Part shown: positions 1 through 7,626 of the stretch, piece by piece
How the letters are laid out: each line of letters begins with the position of its first letter
Numbering within the stretch: the stretch's first letter is position 1
NCBI GenBank assembly: GCA_030431715.1
Contig: JAUIIO010000007.1
Span: forward strand, 1-33,755
Direction: 5' to 3'
Origin: a bacterium
GTDB taxonomy: Bacteria; Bdellovibrionota_C; UBA2361; RFPC01
Length of the DNA stretch: 33,755 nt
Position numbers and translations under genes: made by a program
Notes under the pieces: generated by a model
What the model was told of the DNA's origin: nothing
What the model saw: the letters and a program-made list of their open reading frames with translations, nothing else
Database searches by the model: none

Positions 1-25
1 ATAACAAAACGGTCTGAGTCCGACG

Positions 26-1318
26 TCAACCTTTTTGCTTAGAAAATCTTAAATTTTCAAGTTCTGGAGTATTCGCCAGGAACGCCATAATAGGCGATCC
101 GCTTTTCTGTAGAGCTTTGATGTATTCAGCCTCAGAATAAGTAGTTCTGTTTTTCCAGAGTACATAGATAATTCTTATCCATTTAAAAGCGAGAGCCCTG
201 ACAGCGATACTGTGAGACTTGCCTTTCTTACGCTGCATGGCGTAGAAAGCACGAGCCCAGAGTGAGTGCTTTATAGTGATACCTGTCCACTCAACAAAAG
301 ATTGCCTGATAAACTTTGAGCAGTTGTACCGCCACCGTATCCAGCAATGGTTGCCACTACGTTCTATCACGGGAGATATTCCGGTAAAGTTTTGAATCTC
401 TTTTGCTGAGCTGAACCTGTCTCGCTGTGTGCCGAGCGCTGCAAGTAGTCTTGGAGCCATCTGCTCCCCACATGCTGGAAGAGAATTGAAGATATCGCTG
501 TCAGGGTGCTGTGCAAACAGAGCTTCAATCTCCTTATCAAAACTCATGATTGAGTCCACCAGTAGATTTATCTGTCTGCTAAGCGATATTGCCATCAGAG
601 CCGAAGAATCGATAATGGCACTGTCTGTTACGAGAGGCTGCGCCTCATGGATGAGCTTTATTCGACTCTGGTTGGTAGCTGCTCTAGAAGAGTTATGGCT
701 TGTAAAGAACTGCAGCAGCTCCCTGTCAGATGCTTTTTGAGCATCGGAGAGGGTGGGATACTTGAGAACAAAGTCTGAGAGCACCTTTCTTCCCATTTTT
801 GGAAAAAGCTCTAAAATAAGGGGATAATAGCCTTTAAGAAGAGCTGTAAGCCTGTTGCCGAGTCGCTTTCTGTCATTAACCAGCTTACGTCTTGCTTCTA
901 CGAGATACTGAAGCTTTCTCGTTTGCTCTGTCTCAGGTTTCCAGGCTGATACTTTCTCAGGGTGCCGTAACAGGAGATCGAGCATCATGTCAGCATCAGT
1001 AGGGTCGTCTTTCTTACCACTGGGGGCAAAGGCTGCTCTGTACTTTGCTGCTGTGGCAGGATTCACAGGATAAAGCACGAAGAACTCATACTTCATCAGA
1101 GCGTAAATAAGTGCTCCTCGTGACTGCTCCAGTATCACTGCTATCTTTTGCCCCTGAAAACGCTTTCTGAGACTCACCGCCCAGTCTTCTATCGCCTCAG
1201 ATTTTTGCTTCAGAGCCGAGCGCTCCACTTTCTCACTCTCTGTCTTCTTCAGTGAGAGCTTATGCTCGCTGTCTGCCCAGTCTATCGCTATAAAGGCTGC
1301 GTAATCTTCTGTTTTCAT
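26..1318 (-). CDS. IS110-family DEDD transposase (recombinase)
   Basis: This 430-residue protein is of full length for an IS110-family recombinase, which moves its element by strand exchange through a circular intermediate. The N-terminal RuvC-like DEDD domain (about residues 7-160) shows D13 (FIAIDWAD), E64 (VILEQSRG) and D105/D108 in the K-x-D-x-x-D-A type motif KKDDPTDAD. The C-terminal Transposase_20 domain (about 275-365) shows the helix-hairpin-helix-like SLPACGEQMAPRLLAALG and the serine of ERSG (S321), the likely nucleophile position by family analogy. GGAG lies 8 bases before the ATG, a good ribosome binding site. The gene is intact, so the element may be active. It lies at the window edge next to degraded genes, which fits a site of insertion and rearrangement. 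Confidence 0.93.
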   Translation of the reverse strand: MKTEDYAAFIAIDWADSEHKLSLKKTESEKVERSALKQKSEAIEDWAVSLRKRFQGQKIAVILEQSRGALIYALMKYEFFVLYPVNPATAAKYRAAFAPSGKKDDPTDADMMLDLLLRHPEKVSAWKPETEQTRKLQYLVEARRKLVNDRKRLGNRLTALLKGYYPLILELFPKMGRKVLSDFVLKYPTLSDAQKASDRELLQFFTSHNSSRAATNQSRIKLIHEAQPLVTDSAIIDSSALMAISLSRQINLLVDSIMSFDKEIEALFAQHPDSDIFNSLPACGEQMAPRLLAALGTQRDRFSSAKEIQNFTGISPVIERSGNHCWIRWRYNCSKFIRQSFVEWTGITIKHSLWARAFYAMQRKKGKSHSIAVRALAFKWIRIIYVLWKNRTTYSEAEYIKALQKSGSPIMAFLANTPELENLRFSKQKG

Positions 1319-1334
1319 AGGACATGCTCCTCTT

Positions 1335-1545
1335 CTTTGTTGAACAATAAAGCCGAAGCATGCTACGCTTTCTCTGCGAATTATTTATAGACTGTCCTTA
1401 TTTTGCGAAGACATGGTCTGAGTATTCGTTAGCGAAAAAGCACACCGTCTGGTCCGAAAAATTTGGTTATAAGCGTTACGCATCTGCGCCAACAGGTGCC
1501 AGCTTTACAAACGATATTCGTAACCAGACGGTGCATGCTCCTCTC
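1335..1545 (-). ncRNA. Candidate IS110 bridge RNA region
   Basis: This noncoding stretch is upstream of the transposase and, if transcribed, would share its direction. It contains a perfect 11-bp inverted repeat (CACCGTCTGGT at 1443-1453 against ACCAGACGGTG at 1523-1533) enclosing 69 bases. CGAA/TTCG pairs continue the stem inward at 1455-1458/1517-1520. Further hairpins occur, for example TTGTT-C-AACAA near 1338-1348. A long stem closing a large internal loop is the general layout of IS110 bridge RNA loops. The 9-mer shared with the right end (1415-1423 and 11-19) lies outside this loop and could be a donor guide. The RNA identity is inferred from family knowledge and position; ends are guesses. 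Confidence 0.45.
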
Positions 1546-1633
1546 TCTACCTCTATAAAATTTCAAACTTACATTCCAGTAGTTTTACTCCATTTATAGT
1601 GGTATTCTCAGAGCTCGACGAACTATAATACAA

Positions 1634-1970
1634 ATGAGCCTGAATAAGCTAGAATTTCTTGATGAGCTAAGAGCAATCGCGCAGCTTGGCTTAAACTACT
1701 CAAAAGATACTCATGACATTGAGCGCTATACTCGCCTACTTAAGCTCTGTTCAACTCAATATTCAGAGTTTTCAGGGCTCAGCGAACAATAAGTTCTTTC
1801 TCACAAAAAGACATGATGATAGTAGCTGGGAGCTTCCCGGAGGCTGGGCTGAGGTTGGAGAGGGGCCTAGAGAGGCGCTTCAACGAGAGATTGAAGAAGA
1901 AACCTCCCTTTCTATCGAAGCCGGGCCACTTATCGAAGTTTTTCATAGACTTCCTGACTCGACTGGATAA
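1634..1970 (+). pseudogene. Truncated, frameshifted copy of the NUDIX hydrolase gene at 4536
   Basis: The DNA is nearly identical to parts of the intact NUDIX gene at 4536-5174, so the duplication looks recent. Three lesions are visible. An in-frame piece after the fourth codon is missing. A net 83-base deletion falls between the AGCGAA at 1781-1786 and the AATAAG at 1788-1793, giving an immediate in-frame TAA at 1790-1792. The homology then stops after about 1967, losing the last third of the gene. Only a 52-residue N-terminal peptide can be made from ATG 1634. The Nudix box sequence survives in another frame (1840-1910). TATAAT lies at 1624-1629, four bases before the ATG. Homology to the intact copy begins only at about AAATGAGCCTGAA, so the upstream sequences differ. 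Confidence 0.85.
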
Positions 1971-2018
1971 AAGAAGGGGGTACCTAAAAGCTGGCGTCTA
2001 TGTACTCAGGTTAAGTTG

Positions 2019-2034
2019 CTCACCATGTGGTGAG
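2019..2034. other. Perfect hairpin CTCACC-ATGT-GGTGAG
   Basis: A 6-bp perfect stem with a 4-base loop lies in the noncoding stretch 1971-2184 between the NUDIX pseudogene and the next gene. A second hairpin, TGAAGAG-TAA-CTCTTCA, lies at 2116-2132. Neither is followed by a clear T run, so they are not convincing terminators. An imperfect inverted repeat with CTAACA and TGTTAG ends lies between them (about 2067-2108). I see no coding potential in this stretch. Confidence 0.4.
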
Positions 2035-2184
2035 GTCGTGCCTGAGAATCCTGCTGAGACGCCTCGCTAACACTTGATTACCTCAGTAGGTGTGTCATTA
2101 TTGTTAGTTCAATCTTGAAGAGTAACTCTTCATTGAATTTCATAACGTCTGGGGTTTGAATATTCTCAATTGAAAGGGTTTTAC

Positions 2185-2478
2185 ATGTTGACTGAAAGTC
2201 TTGGCTTGAGCCCGAAGGGCGTCGAGCTAATCCTGCGCATTTTGTTTTCGTTGATGGCGGGGCTTGGAGGTTACGCTTGGAGCAGATCCGTCAAACGAGG
2301 GCGAATGGATCTTGGTGGATTTGGTGGCGCTACGGTAAGCATCTGGAGTATCGTCTGTTGCTTTCCGCTACTACACCCACTGGACCTTGCTCGAATTTTC
2401 TTCGTAGCTGGATTTCTGCTTATCGGATGGGCTGCTGGCTTAAAAAAGCAAGACTCCCTCCCGAGGCTCTCTTCTTAG
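2185..2478 (+). CDS. Small membrane protein of unknown function
   Basis: A 98-codon frame beginning at ATG 2185. An in-frame TTG at 2170 is less likely because AAAGGG at 2174-2179 sits at a suitable distance before the ATG. The product has about three hydrophobic segments: residues 15-34, 46-64 (GGATVSIWSIVCCFPLL) and 68-87 (LARIFFVAGFLLIGWAAGL). A basic stretch (WSRSVKRGRMD) lies between the first and second, and the tail is polar. It is probably an inner-membrane protein. I do not recognise the family. It lies in a region rich in broken genes, so it may itself be a remnant. Confidence 0.5.
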   Translation: MLTESLGLSPKGVELILRILFSLMAGLGGYAWSRSVKRGRMDLGGFGGATVSIWSIVCCFPLLHPLDLARIFFVAGFLLIGWAAGLKKQDSLPRLSS

Positions 2479-2480
2479 AG

Positions 2481-2597
2481 ATGCTGGGCCTTCTTCGAGA
2501 AGCTGGGCTCGCTGAGGTTAAACATTCGATGTTCAAACCCCGGCGACCTTCTATATCTGACTATGAAACCTCACGGTTTATTGAGCACATAACATAG
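2481..2597 (+). pseudogene. Short 3' gene remnant, possibly the C-terminus of a methyltransferase
   Basis: A 38-codon frame starts two bases after the preceding stop. Its sequence (MLGLLREAGLAEVKHSMF...) resembles the LLREAGF-x-EV element near the C-terminus of many class I SAM-dependent methyltransferases. No upstream catalytic domain is present in any frame. I read it as a stump left by deletion. It could instead be a small real gene. The assignment rests on one short motif only. Confidence 0.25.
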
Positions 2598-2603
2598 TTG
2601 CTT

Positions 2604-3185
2604 ATGTGGAATCCGCGAACTACCAACAAGACTCCAGAAGGAATAGCAATAGATGGGCCAGTTACATTGCCATCTGATTTTGCAGAAGCATTTCGCAAGT
2701 CTCATAGCTTAGCTTTTACCGATTTTGAAGGAAGAAGGTCTGTTGAGGCATTAGATTTGTTGACTAAGATTGATCAGCCTCTCTTCCCAGATATCCAGAC
2801 AACTGCTACAGCGATTAGAGGTTTTCACTTTTCCTTGGCCGCTGTTGACACAATTCATCCTGTGGATGGCCAACTTTATTACTTCCCTTGTCCACCAACT
2901 CTGACACAGTTGGAGCAGATTGCTGTATCTGCTGCCTCTGCCGCAGGATGGGGACAGCGCACTACCAATTCTACTATACGTGATGAGCAATGCGTATTTT
3001 GTTACGAGATTCATCCTGATGAATCAATCCTCCATTCTCCTGTGACCGTTAAACCTAATGCGACTTATGGTAGCCCACCATTGAAAGGACTTGAGATAGT
3101 GGCATCCGATAACTTAATTTGGAATGTGATAGATAAACGGTTGATTATCATTGACAGAACGTCAGCTCAGGTTTTGGAGGGATGA
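2604..3185 (+). CDS. Hypothetical protein
   Basis: About 193 residues from ATG 2604; an in-frame TTG at 2598 is an alternative start. There is no signal peptide or membrane segment. The sequence is soluble-looking, with a central FHFSLAAVDTIHPVDGQLYYFPCPPTLTQ stretch split by short turns, and C-terminal beta-like segments (GLEIVASDNLIWNVIDKRLIIIDR). Three cysteines lie in the middle (CPP, and QCVFCYE). I do not recognise a family. It reads as an intact gene, with stop TGA 55 bases before the cupin fragment, and no Shine-Dalgarno is visible upstream. Confidence 0.55.
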   Translation: MWNPRTTNKTPEGIAIDGPVTLPSDFAEAFRKSHSLAFTDFEGRRSVEALDLLTKIDQPLFPDIQTTATAIRGFHFSLAAVDTIHPVDGQLYYFPCPPTLTQLEQIAVSAASAAGWGQRTTNSTIRDEQCVFCYEIHPDESILHSPVTVKPNATYGSPPLKGLEIVASDNLIWNVIDKRLIIIDRTSAQVLEG

Positions 3186-3240
3186 CATCCGTTTGAATTG
3201 ACGCTACCTCTCCAAATCTTGATGTTCTGATCATGGCATT

Positions 3241-3456
3241 ATGAAACCCGGATTAAGACTTCCGTGGTTTCTGCATGAAGACAAAGACGAAATGATCGTA
3301 GTGCTGCAAGGTGCTGGAGTAATGTACTTTAAAAGTGCTGAACCAATAGAGCTAAAAAGTGGAGATACTCTTTGCGTTCCAGCAGGCATCGAACATAGCC
3401 TAGAGAATACTGGCGACAGTGATTTTGAAGCTATTTTCTTTAAAGTTTTGTGCTAG
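3241..3456 (+). CDS. Small cupin-domain protein, probably N-terminally truncated
   Basis: The 71-residue product contains one cupin_2 barrel. Motif 2 is perfect: G41-x5-P47-x-G49-x2-H52-x3-N56 (GDTLCVPAGIEHSLEN). Motif 1 is partial, with H12 and E17 but HED in place of HxH, so the metal site may be altered. Single-domain cupins are usually 100-120 residues. Here the protein starts at the equivalent of strand 2, and the in-frame codons just upstream (3223-3240) read into a TGA at 3220. I infer a 5'-truncated gene, though translation from ATG 3241 is possible. The substrate cannot be told. Confidence 0.6.
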   Translation: MKPGLRLPWFLHEDKDEMIVVLQGAGVMYFKSAEPIELKSGDTLCVPAGIEHSLENTGDSDFEAIFFKVLC

Positions 3457-3512
3457 GTGGGTATAATCAGTTGAAGCGTGTTTTTCCACGGCTTTTTTCG
3501 TAACCGTAAGCC

Positions 3513-3756
3513 ATGAAGTATTTAATATTAGACCCTCAATTAGAGTTCATGCCTACTGAAGAGCAGGGGGAGCTTGTTGCATTTGGAATCGGTCCTGCAA
3601 GAAGTGTCCATGCTCTTTTCTCGATGTCCGTTGCAAACTTCAGGAGGAGATCCACTCTTAGTAGATTGGGTAAAGGCTAGAAATGACACCCTCTACCTCG
3701 TTTCCAATGGAAAAGTTTACCCGATTACTGTAGAAATGTGTCTGCGTGCTGGCTAA
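3513..3756 (+). pseudogene. Frameshifted small gene of unknown function
   Basis: Two overlapping frames each look coding over half of the interval. From ATG 3513 the frame reads MKYLILDPQLEFMPTEEQ and ends at TAG 3678-3680. The +1 frame reads plausibly from about 3650 (GDPLLVDWVKARNDTLYLV) to TAA 3754-3756. One base change between about 3590 and 3650 would join them into a protein of about 80 residues. Either this is a decayed gene, which fits the neighbourhood, or there is a sequencing indel. No family is recognised. Confidence 0.4.
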
Positions 3757-3836
3757 CCCTGTGGTTGAATTTATGCCGGCTCTGCTGACACATTTATCTA
3801 ACCGCTATTTATCTCCTCCATATTGAGGATGCACTT

Positions 3837-4487
3837 ATGAAGTATTACCTAAGTTCTTACCAAATCGGAAACTTCCCCGAAAAGCTTGTAGAATTATCTG
3901 GAGGCGGGATAATTGGATGTATCACAAATGCACTTGATTTTATTCCTAAGAACGAACTATTAGACACTCCTCAGTTGAGAGGAGATGACCTTAAGAGTAT
4001 TGGCATTTCTACTGAGGTGCTTGATTTGAGAGACTTTTTCTCAAACTCATCTACACTTAGCCACGAACTAGAACGGTTTTCGGGCGTTTGGGTAATAGGA
4101 GGTAACGTTTTTGTTCTTCGACAGGCAATGAAATTGAGCGGTTTTGACAAAGCTATCGAAAAACTTCGACTAACAGATTTTCTTTATAGTGGATTCTCTG
4201 CCGGGATATGCGTCTTGGCCCCAAATTTAGAGGCTTACAAAATAGTCGACAGCCCGGATCAATTTCCTTATCCAGAGCAGAGAGAGACTATCTGGGAGGG
4301 GCTAGGAATAATGAATCAGGCTATATTGCCTCATTATCAATCAGACCACCCTGAGTCAGCCGCAATAGATCGAGAAGTTGAGTATTGTAAAATCAACAAA
4401 ATCCCTTTCAAAACCTTAACCGATGGAGAAGTCCTGTACGGTGATAATATCGATAGACTCTCCAATGAGATTAGGGTAAGTCCATAA
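3837..4487 (+). CDS. Peptidase S51 family protein (PepE / cyanophycinase-like)
   Basis: The 216-residue protein has the class I glutamine-amidotransferase-like fold features of S51 serine peptidases. GGNVFVLRQ at 88-96 matches the family's GGN-x-F-x-L element. The nucleophile elbow is GFSAG, with S121 as the likely catalytic serine. H166 and H171 (LPHYQSDHPE) are candidate histidines. S51 members include the alpha-aspartyl dipeptidase PepE and cyanophycinases. The length fits the PepE-like group, and I cannot say which peptide is cut. There is no signal peptide, so it is cytoplasmic. The start is supported by GAGGA seven bases before the ATG. The NUDIX gene follows 48 bases downstream. Confidence 0.85.
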   Translation: MKYYLSSYQIGNFPEKLVELSGGGIIGCITNALDFIPKNELLDTPQLRGDDLKSIGISTEVLDLRDFFSNSSTLSHELERFSGVWVIGGNVFVLRQAMKLSGFDKAIEKLRLTDFLYSGFSAGICVLAPNLEAYKIVDSPDQFPYPEQRETIWEGLGIMNQAILPHYQSDHPESAAIDREVEYCKINKIPFKTLTDGEVLYGDNIDRLSNEIRVSP

Positions 4488-4535
4488 GAAAGATAACCAA
4501 CTGTATATGGTTGATCGAAATGTAGTTTGCATGAA

Positions 4536-5174
4536 ATGAGCCTGAAGAAAAATTCAGATATGCCAATAGATGAGAATCCCAAACATAAGCTAGAATTTCT
4601 TGATGAGCTAAGAGCAATCGCGCAGCTTGGCTTAAACTACTCAAAAGATTCTCATGACATTGAGCGCTATACTCGTTTACTGAAGCTTTGCTCAATTCAA
4701 TATTCAGAGCTTTCTGGGCTCAGCGAAGAGTCGGCTATTGAAGCACTTAAAAAAGACTTGGGACACGTTACACCAAAAGTTGGGGTAAACGCTGTAATTC
4801 TCTCAGAGGATAATAAGTTCTTTCTCACAAAAAGACATGATGATAATTGCTGGGAGCTTCCCGGAGGCTGGGCAGAGGTTGGAGAGGGGCCTAGAGAGGC
4901 GCTTCAACGAGAGATTGAAGAAGAAACCTCTCTTACTATCGAAGCCGGGCCACTTATCGAAGTTTTTCATAGGCTTCCTGACTCCACTGGTTACCCATAC
5001 ACCTCGTATCACTTGCTTTTTCTCTGTTCATTAAGAGGTGGACAGTTAGAACTTAACAGTGAGAGTACTGAATCTGGATACTTTAATATTCAAGAGATCT
5101 CAGACTGGCATCGTGATCACAAATCTTTTGCATTGGCAGCTCAAAGGTATATTGATCTAACGCACGAGAGATAA
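4536..5174 (+). CDS. NUDIX hydrolase with Nudix_hydro_N-type N-terminal domain
   Basis: The 212-residue protein (from ATG 4536; an in-frame TTG lies at 4527) has two domains. Residues 19-60 (LDELRAIAQLGLNYSKDSHDIERYTRLLKL) match the helical N-terminal domain found before some bacterial NUDIX enzymes. Residues 82-205 form the hydrolase. The Nudix box is G111-x5-E117-x7-R125-E126-I-E-E129-E130, followed by TSL where the family usually has x-G-hydrophobic. The metal-binding glutamates are intact. Members with this architecture hydrolyse nucleoside-diphosphate-linked substrates such as ADP-ribose; the actual substrate is unknown. A broken near-identical copy lies at 1634-1970. Confidence 0.9.
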   Translation: MSLKKNSDMPIDENPKHKLEFLDELRAIAQLGLNYSKDSHDIERYTRLLKLCSIQYSELSGLSEESAIEALKKDLGHVTPKVGVNAVILSEDNKFFLTKRHDDNCWELPGGWAEVGEGPREALQREIEEETSLTIEAGPLIEVFHRLPDSTGYPYTSYHLLFLCSLRGGQLELNSESTESGYFNIQEISDWHRDHKSFALAAQRYIDLTHER

Positions 5175-5240
5175 CAAACTCAAGACAAAGCATGCGGTAG
5201 TCTGCAGCTTTTTTCAACAATAGTTAGCAATATACTCTCC

Positions 5241-6119
5241 ATGAGCATTACCTCAATTATAATAGTCCTCATCTCTGCTTTTATGCATGCTCTTCGCAAT
5301 TTGCTAACGAAAAAAGCATCAAACAAACAAGCATTTTTGTTATGTTATGAGGCCATAGGGCTTATCTATTTCCTTCCTGTTCTCATTTACTATTCAATTC
5401 AGAATCAGGAGATATCAATATCATCAATATATTTTATTCTATTTTCGGGACTACTTCACTTTTTGTACTGGTTCTTTTTGGCGAAATCACTCGAGAATGG
5501 GGATCTCTCACATGTTTATCCTATCTCTCGTGCTTCTCCAGCATTTGTTTTGATTGCATCTGTAATATTATTAGATGATAAAGTGAGTCTATCAGGTGGT
5601 ATTGGTATTGTCTTCGCAACTCTTGGCGTATACGTAATCAATTTAAAGAAGGCTTCTATAAAACATTTAGCTGAGCCGATACTTGCAATAAGAACAGAGC
5701 TTTCTACCCGATATGCATTACTTACCCTTATTTCTGTAACAGCTTACACTATGGTTGATAAGCTCGGGGTGATGCGAATGAATACGGTAATGTATGCCGG
5801 GCTTTACCCTTATGTAAGCGTTATGATTTTTGCCGCTTATGTGCTTATGACTCAAAGCAAGGAAGCGGTGATTACAGAGTGGCGTTTAAACAAGGCTTCT
5901 ATATTGATATGTGGGTTTTTAGGTATTTTTGGATATCTCCTTATTCTCATTGCACTTTCTTATGAATCGGTAAGTTATGTAGCAGGTTTCCGACAGATAA
6001 GTGTTGTTTTTGCAGTAATAATGGGAGCACGGGTTTTAAAAGAAGGAAATAAAGGTATCAGGTTGTTTGCTGCCTCTTTAATCTGCATTGGCACAATACT
6101 GATAGCATTTGCAAAATAA
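5241..6119 (+). CDS. DMT-superfamily transporter, EamA type
   Basis: This 292-residue integral membrane protein has about ten hydrophobic helices in two homologous halves (roughly 1-135 and 155-290). The repeat is clear from the paired segments SRASPAFVLIASVILLDDKVSLSGGIGIVFATLGVYVI (half 1) and GFRQISVVFAVIMGARVLKEGNKGIRLFAASLICIGTILI (half 2), the usual EamA signature. The family exports or takes up small metabolites, and the substrate is not predictable. There is no Shine-Dalgarno. TATACT at 5231-5236 ends only four bases before the ATG, suggesting a leaderless transcript. It is followed at 24 bases by a small membrane protein, perhaps in the same transcript. Confidence 0.88.
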   Translation: MSITSIIIVLISAFMHALRNLLTKKASNKQAFLLCYEAIGLIYFLPVLIYYSIQNQEISISSIYFILFSGLLHFLYWFFLAKSLENGDLSHVYPISRASPAFVLIASVILLDDKVSLSGGIGIVFATLGVYVINLKKASIKHLAEPILAIRTELSTRYALLTLISVTAYTMVDKLGVMRMNTVMYAGLYPYVSVMIFAAYVLMTQSKEAVITEWRLNKASILICGFLGIFGYLLILIALSYESVSYVAGFRQISVVFAVIMGARVLKEGNKGIRLFAASLICIGTILIAFAK

Positions 6120-6143
6120 TACATTTCGATTTTAGCTACATGT

Positions 6144-6407
6144 ATGGAAATGATTCTTAACACTATTTTTGCGATTACGCTGATTACTGTTCCTATTGGT
6201 CTCGCCTACTTTTTAGCAGTTACATTCAAAGCCTGTGTAGAGGCATTTAAGGGTAGGGACTGGTTTCTACTGTTGGGTAAAAGCTTGATATTTCTAGCCT
6301 TACTGTTTTTCTTGATGATATTATTAGGAGATTTTTATAATGGCTATAGGATAGCCCAATTAAAAGAGGAAAATAGCAAGCAAAATCAAAACACGTTGTC
6401 TCCGTGA
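6144..6407 (+). CDS. Small two-helix membrane protein, unknown
   Basis: An 87-residue protein with two strong hydrophobic helices (about 4-31, starting LNTIFAITLITVPIGLAYFL, and 43-62, LLLGKSLIFLALLFFLMILL) joined by the short basic loop EAFKGRDW. The C-terminal tail is polar and charged (AQLKEENSKQNQ). There is a second in-frame ATG at 6150. It lies 24 bases after the EamA transporter and 25 bases before yhhQ on the same strand. I know no family for it. Its position between two transporters could mean an accessory role, but that is only inference. Confidence 0.5.
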   Translation: MEMILNTIFAITLITVPIGLAYFLAVTFKACVEAFKGRDWFLLLGKSLIFLALLFFLMILLGDFYNGYRIAQLKEENSKQNQNTLSP

Positions 6408-6432
6408 TACCGTTAACCTTTTATTATAAAGT

Positions 6433-7101
6433 ATGACTCATTACCGTTATCTCCCAATTGTAGCAGGCCTTTTTACAGCAACGCTGGTTATTTCAAATAC
6501 AATCGCTACTAAGATTATTGAGGTTGGCCCAATTAATCTCGCTGCAGGTATTATACTATTTCCAATCGCATACGTGTTCGGAGATGTCCTCACTGAGGTT
6601 TATGGATATTCAGCATCACGTAAGGTTATCTGGGCCGGTGTTGCCTCTCAGATTCTTATGGTTGCAGCTTATACGGCTGCCGGGGCACTGCCTCCTGCTG
6701 CTTTCTGGCACAACCAAGATGCATTCACCACAACGCTCAACCCAGTACCACAGATTGCTTTAGGCTCAGTATGTGCACTCTTTGCTGGCGAATTTTCCAA
6801 TTCATATGTGCTAGCCAAAATGAAGGTAATGATGGCGGGCAAAAGTGTTGCTACTCGATTTGTGGCATCTACTATTGTTGGTCAATTCTTCGATAGTGTT
6901 GTTTTTGGTGTTGTTGCTTTCATTGGAGTCTTTTCCATGTGGAATATTTTCTACATGATTTTATGGGGATGGGGGCTCAAGGTACTCTGGGAAGTGCTAG
7001 CCCTTCCCTTGAGCCTTCCAGTATCAAGTTGGCTTAAAAAAGCTGAAGGAGTAGACTTCTATGATAGAGATACTGATTTTAATCCCTTTCATATTAAGTA
7101 A
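6433..7101 (+). CDS. yhhQ: Queuosine precursor transporter, YhhQ/VUT (DUF165) family
   Basis: A 222-residue inner-membrane protein with about six helices and the hallmark residues of the family: LVISNTIATKI near the N-terminus, GDVLTEVYG at 50-58, GEFSNSYVLAKMK after helix 4, and VGQFFDSVVF. The E. coli homologue takes up queuosine precursors (preQ0/preQ1) for tRNA wobble-base modification. I see no preQ1 riboswitch in the 25-base upstream gap. No other queuosine genes are in the window, so this looks like stand-alone salvage. TATTAT at 6422-6427 lies five bases before the ATG and there is no Shine-Dalgarno, so the mRNA may be leaderless. Confidence 0.93.
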   Translation: MTHYRYLPIVAGLFTATLVISNTIATKIIEVGPINLAAGIILFPIAYVFGDVLTEVYGYSASRKVIWAGVASQILMVAAYTAAGALPPAAFWHNQDAFTTTLNPVPQIALGSVCALFAGEFSNSYVLAKMKVMMAGKSVATRFVASTIVGQFFDSVVFGVVAFIGVFSMWNIFYMILWGWGLKVLWEVLALPLSLPVSSWLKKAEGVDFYDRDTDFNPFHIK

Positions 7102-7149
7102 TTGGATACGGGTTAAATTGCGGCTATTTTTGACCTTTAGGTTGTTTAG

Positions 7150-7608
7150 ATGAATCAAATGTTCATAAGAGTTATTTTTGTAATTGTTTGTACTTTATTC
7201 TGCACCTCAACAGCCGTAGCCTGTATGAGTTCTTTTCGTTTGCTGAAGAGTAAAAGCTGCGAGGTGGTACATAACCAAGCTGAGACTGCTATCTCATGGT
7301 CAGAATTTGTAGCGCGCTCAAAGGAAAGTTGTAAGCTTAGCGACGAGGAAGTCTCGTGGCTACAAGAAAACGCGCCATCAGGTTCCCATATTTTCGAACA
7401 GACAGATGAGGAATACAAATCGTACGCCGAATCATTAGAAAAGGCTAAAACACAGAAAACACCACGAAATGCTACGAAGTTGACTACGATAGATAAGAAG
7501 AATGAATGTGGCGCGACTACTATCCTTAAGCGACATGGAAGATGGACTGTTTCTAGAAAGGATAGAGGTTCTTGGAGTGATGGTCGATGTTTACGTCCCA
7601 AATGCTAG
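7150..7608 (+). CDS. Secreted cysteine-containing protein, unknown
   Basis: A 152-residue protein with an N-terminal signal sequence (hydrophobic residues 5-24, ending TSTAVAC). Cleavage at AVA|C by signal peptidase I is likely. C25 could instead be a lipoprotein cysteine, but the -3 alanine is atypical for a lipobox. The mature part is hydrophilic and has several cysteines (C25, the C in KSCEV, SCKLS, ECGAT, RCLRPKC) that could form disulfides in the periplasm. The C-terminal end is basic. I do not recognise the family. The next gene starts 18 bases downstream, so the two may be co-transcribed. Confidence 0.55.
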   Translation: MNQMFIRVIFVIVCTLFCTSTAVACMSSFRLLKSKSCEVVHNQAETAISWSEFVARSKESCKLSDEEVSWLQENAPSGSHIFEQTDEEYKSYAESLEKAKTQKTPRNATKLTTIDKKNECGATTILKRHGRWTVSRKDRGSWSDGRCLRPKC

Positions 7609-7626
7609 ACTTTACCGTGAGGTAAT

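Larger units (their letters stand above)
1..1600 (-). mobile_element. IS110-family insertion sequence (boundaries approximate)
   Basis: The element consists of one DEDD transposase gene on the minus strand. It has only 25 bases between the stop codon and the window edge, and about 300 noncoding bases upstream of the start. This asymmetry is typical of IS110-group elements, which have a short right end and a long left end carrying a bridge RNA. I see no long terminal inverted repeats, as expected for IS110. The exact left end cannot be fixed: the next recognisable sequence is the NUDIX pseudogene at 1634. The word GGTCTGAGT occurs at 11-19 and again at 1415-1423. This could mark an end or a bridge-RNA guide. 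Confidence 0.6.

Noticed and set aside
1360..1599. 79-codon plus-strand frame in the IS110 noncoding region
   Set aside because: It spans the inverted repeat of the putative bridge RNA and resembles no protein; treated as chance.
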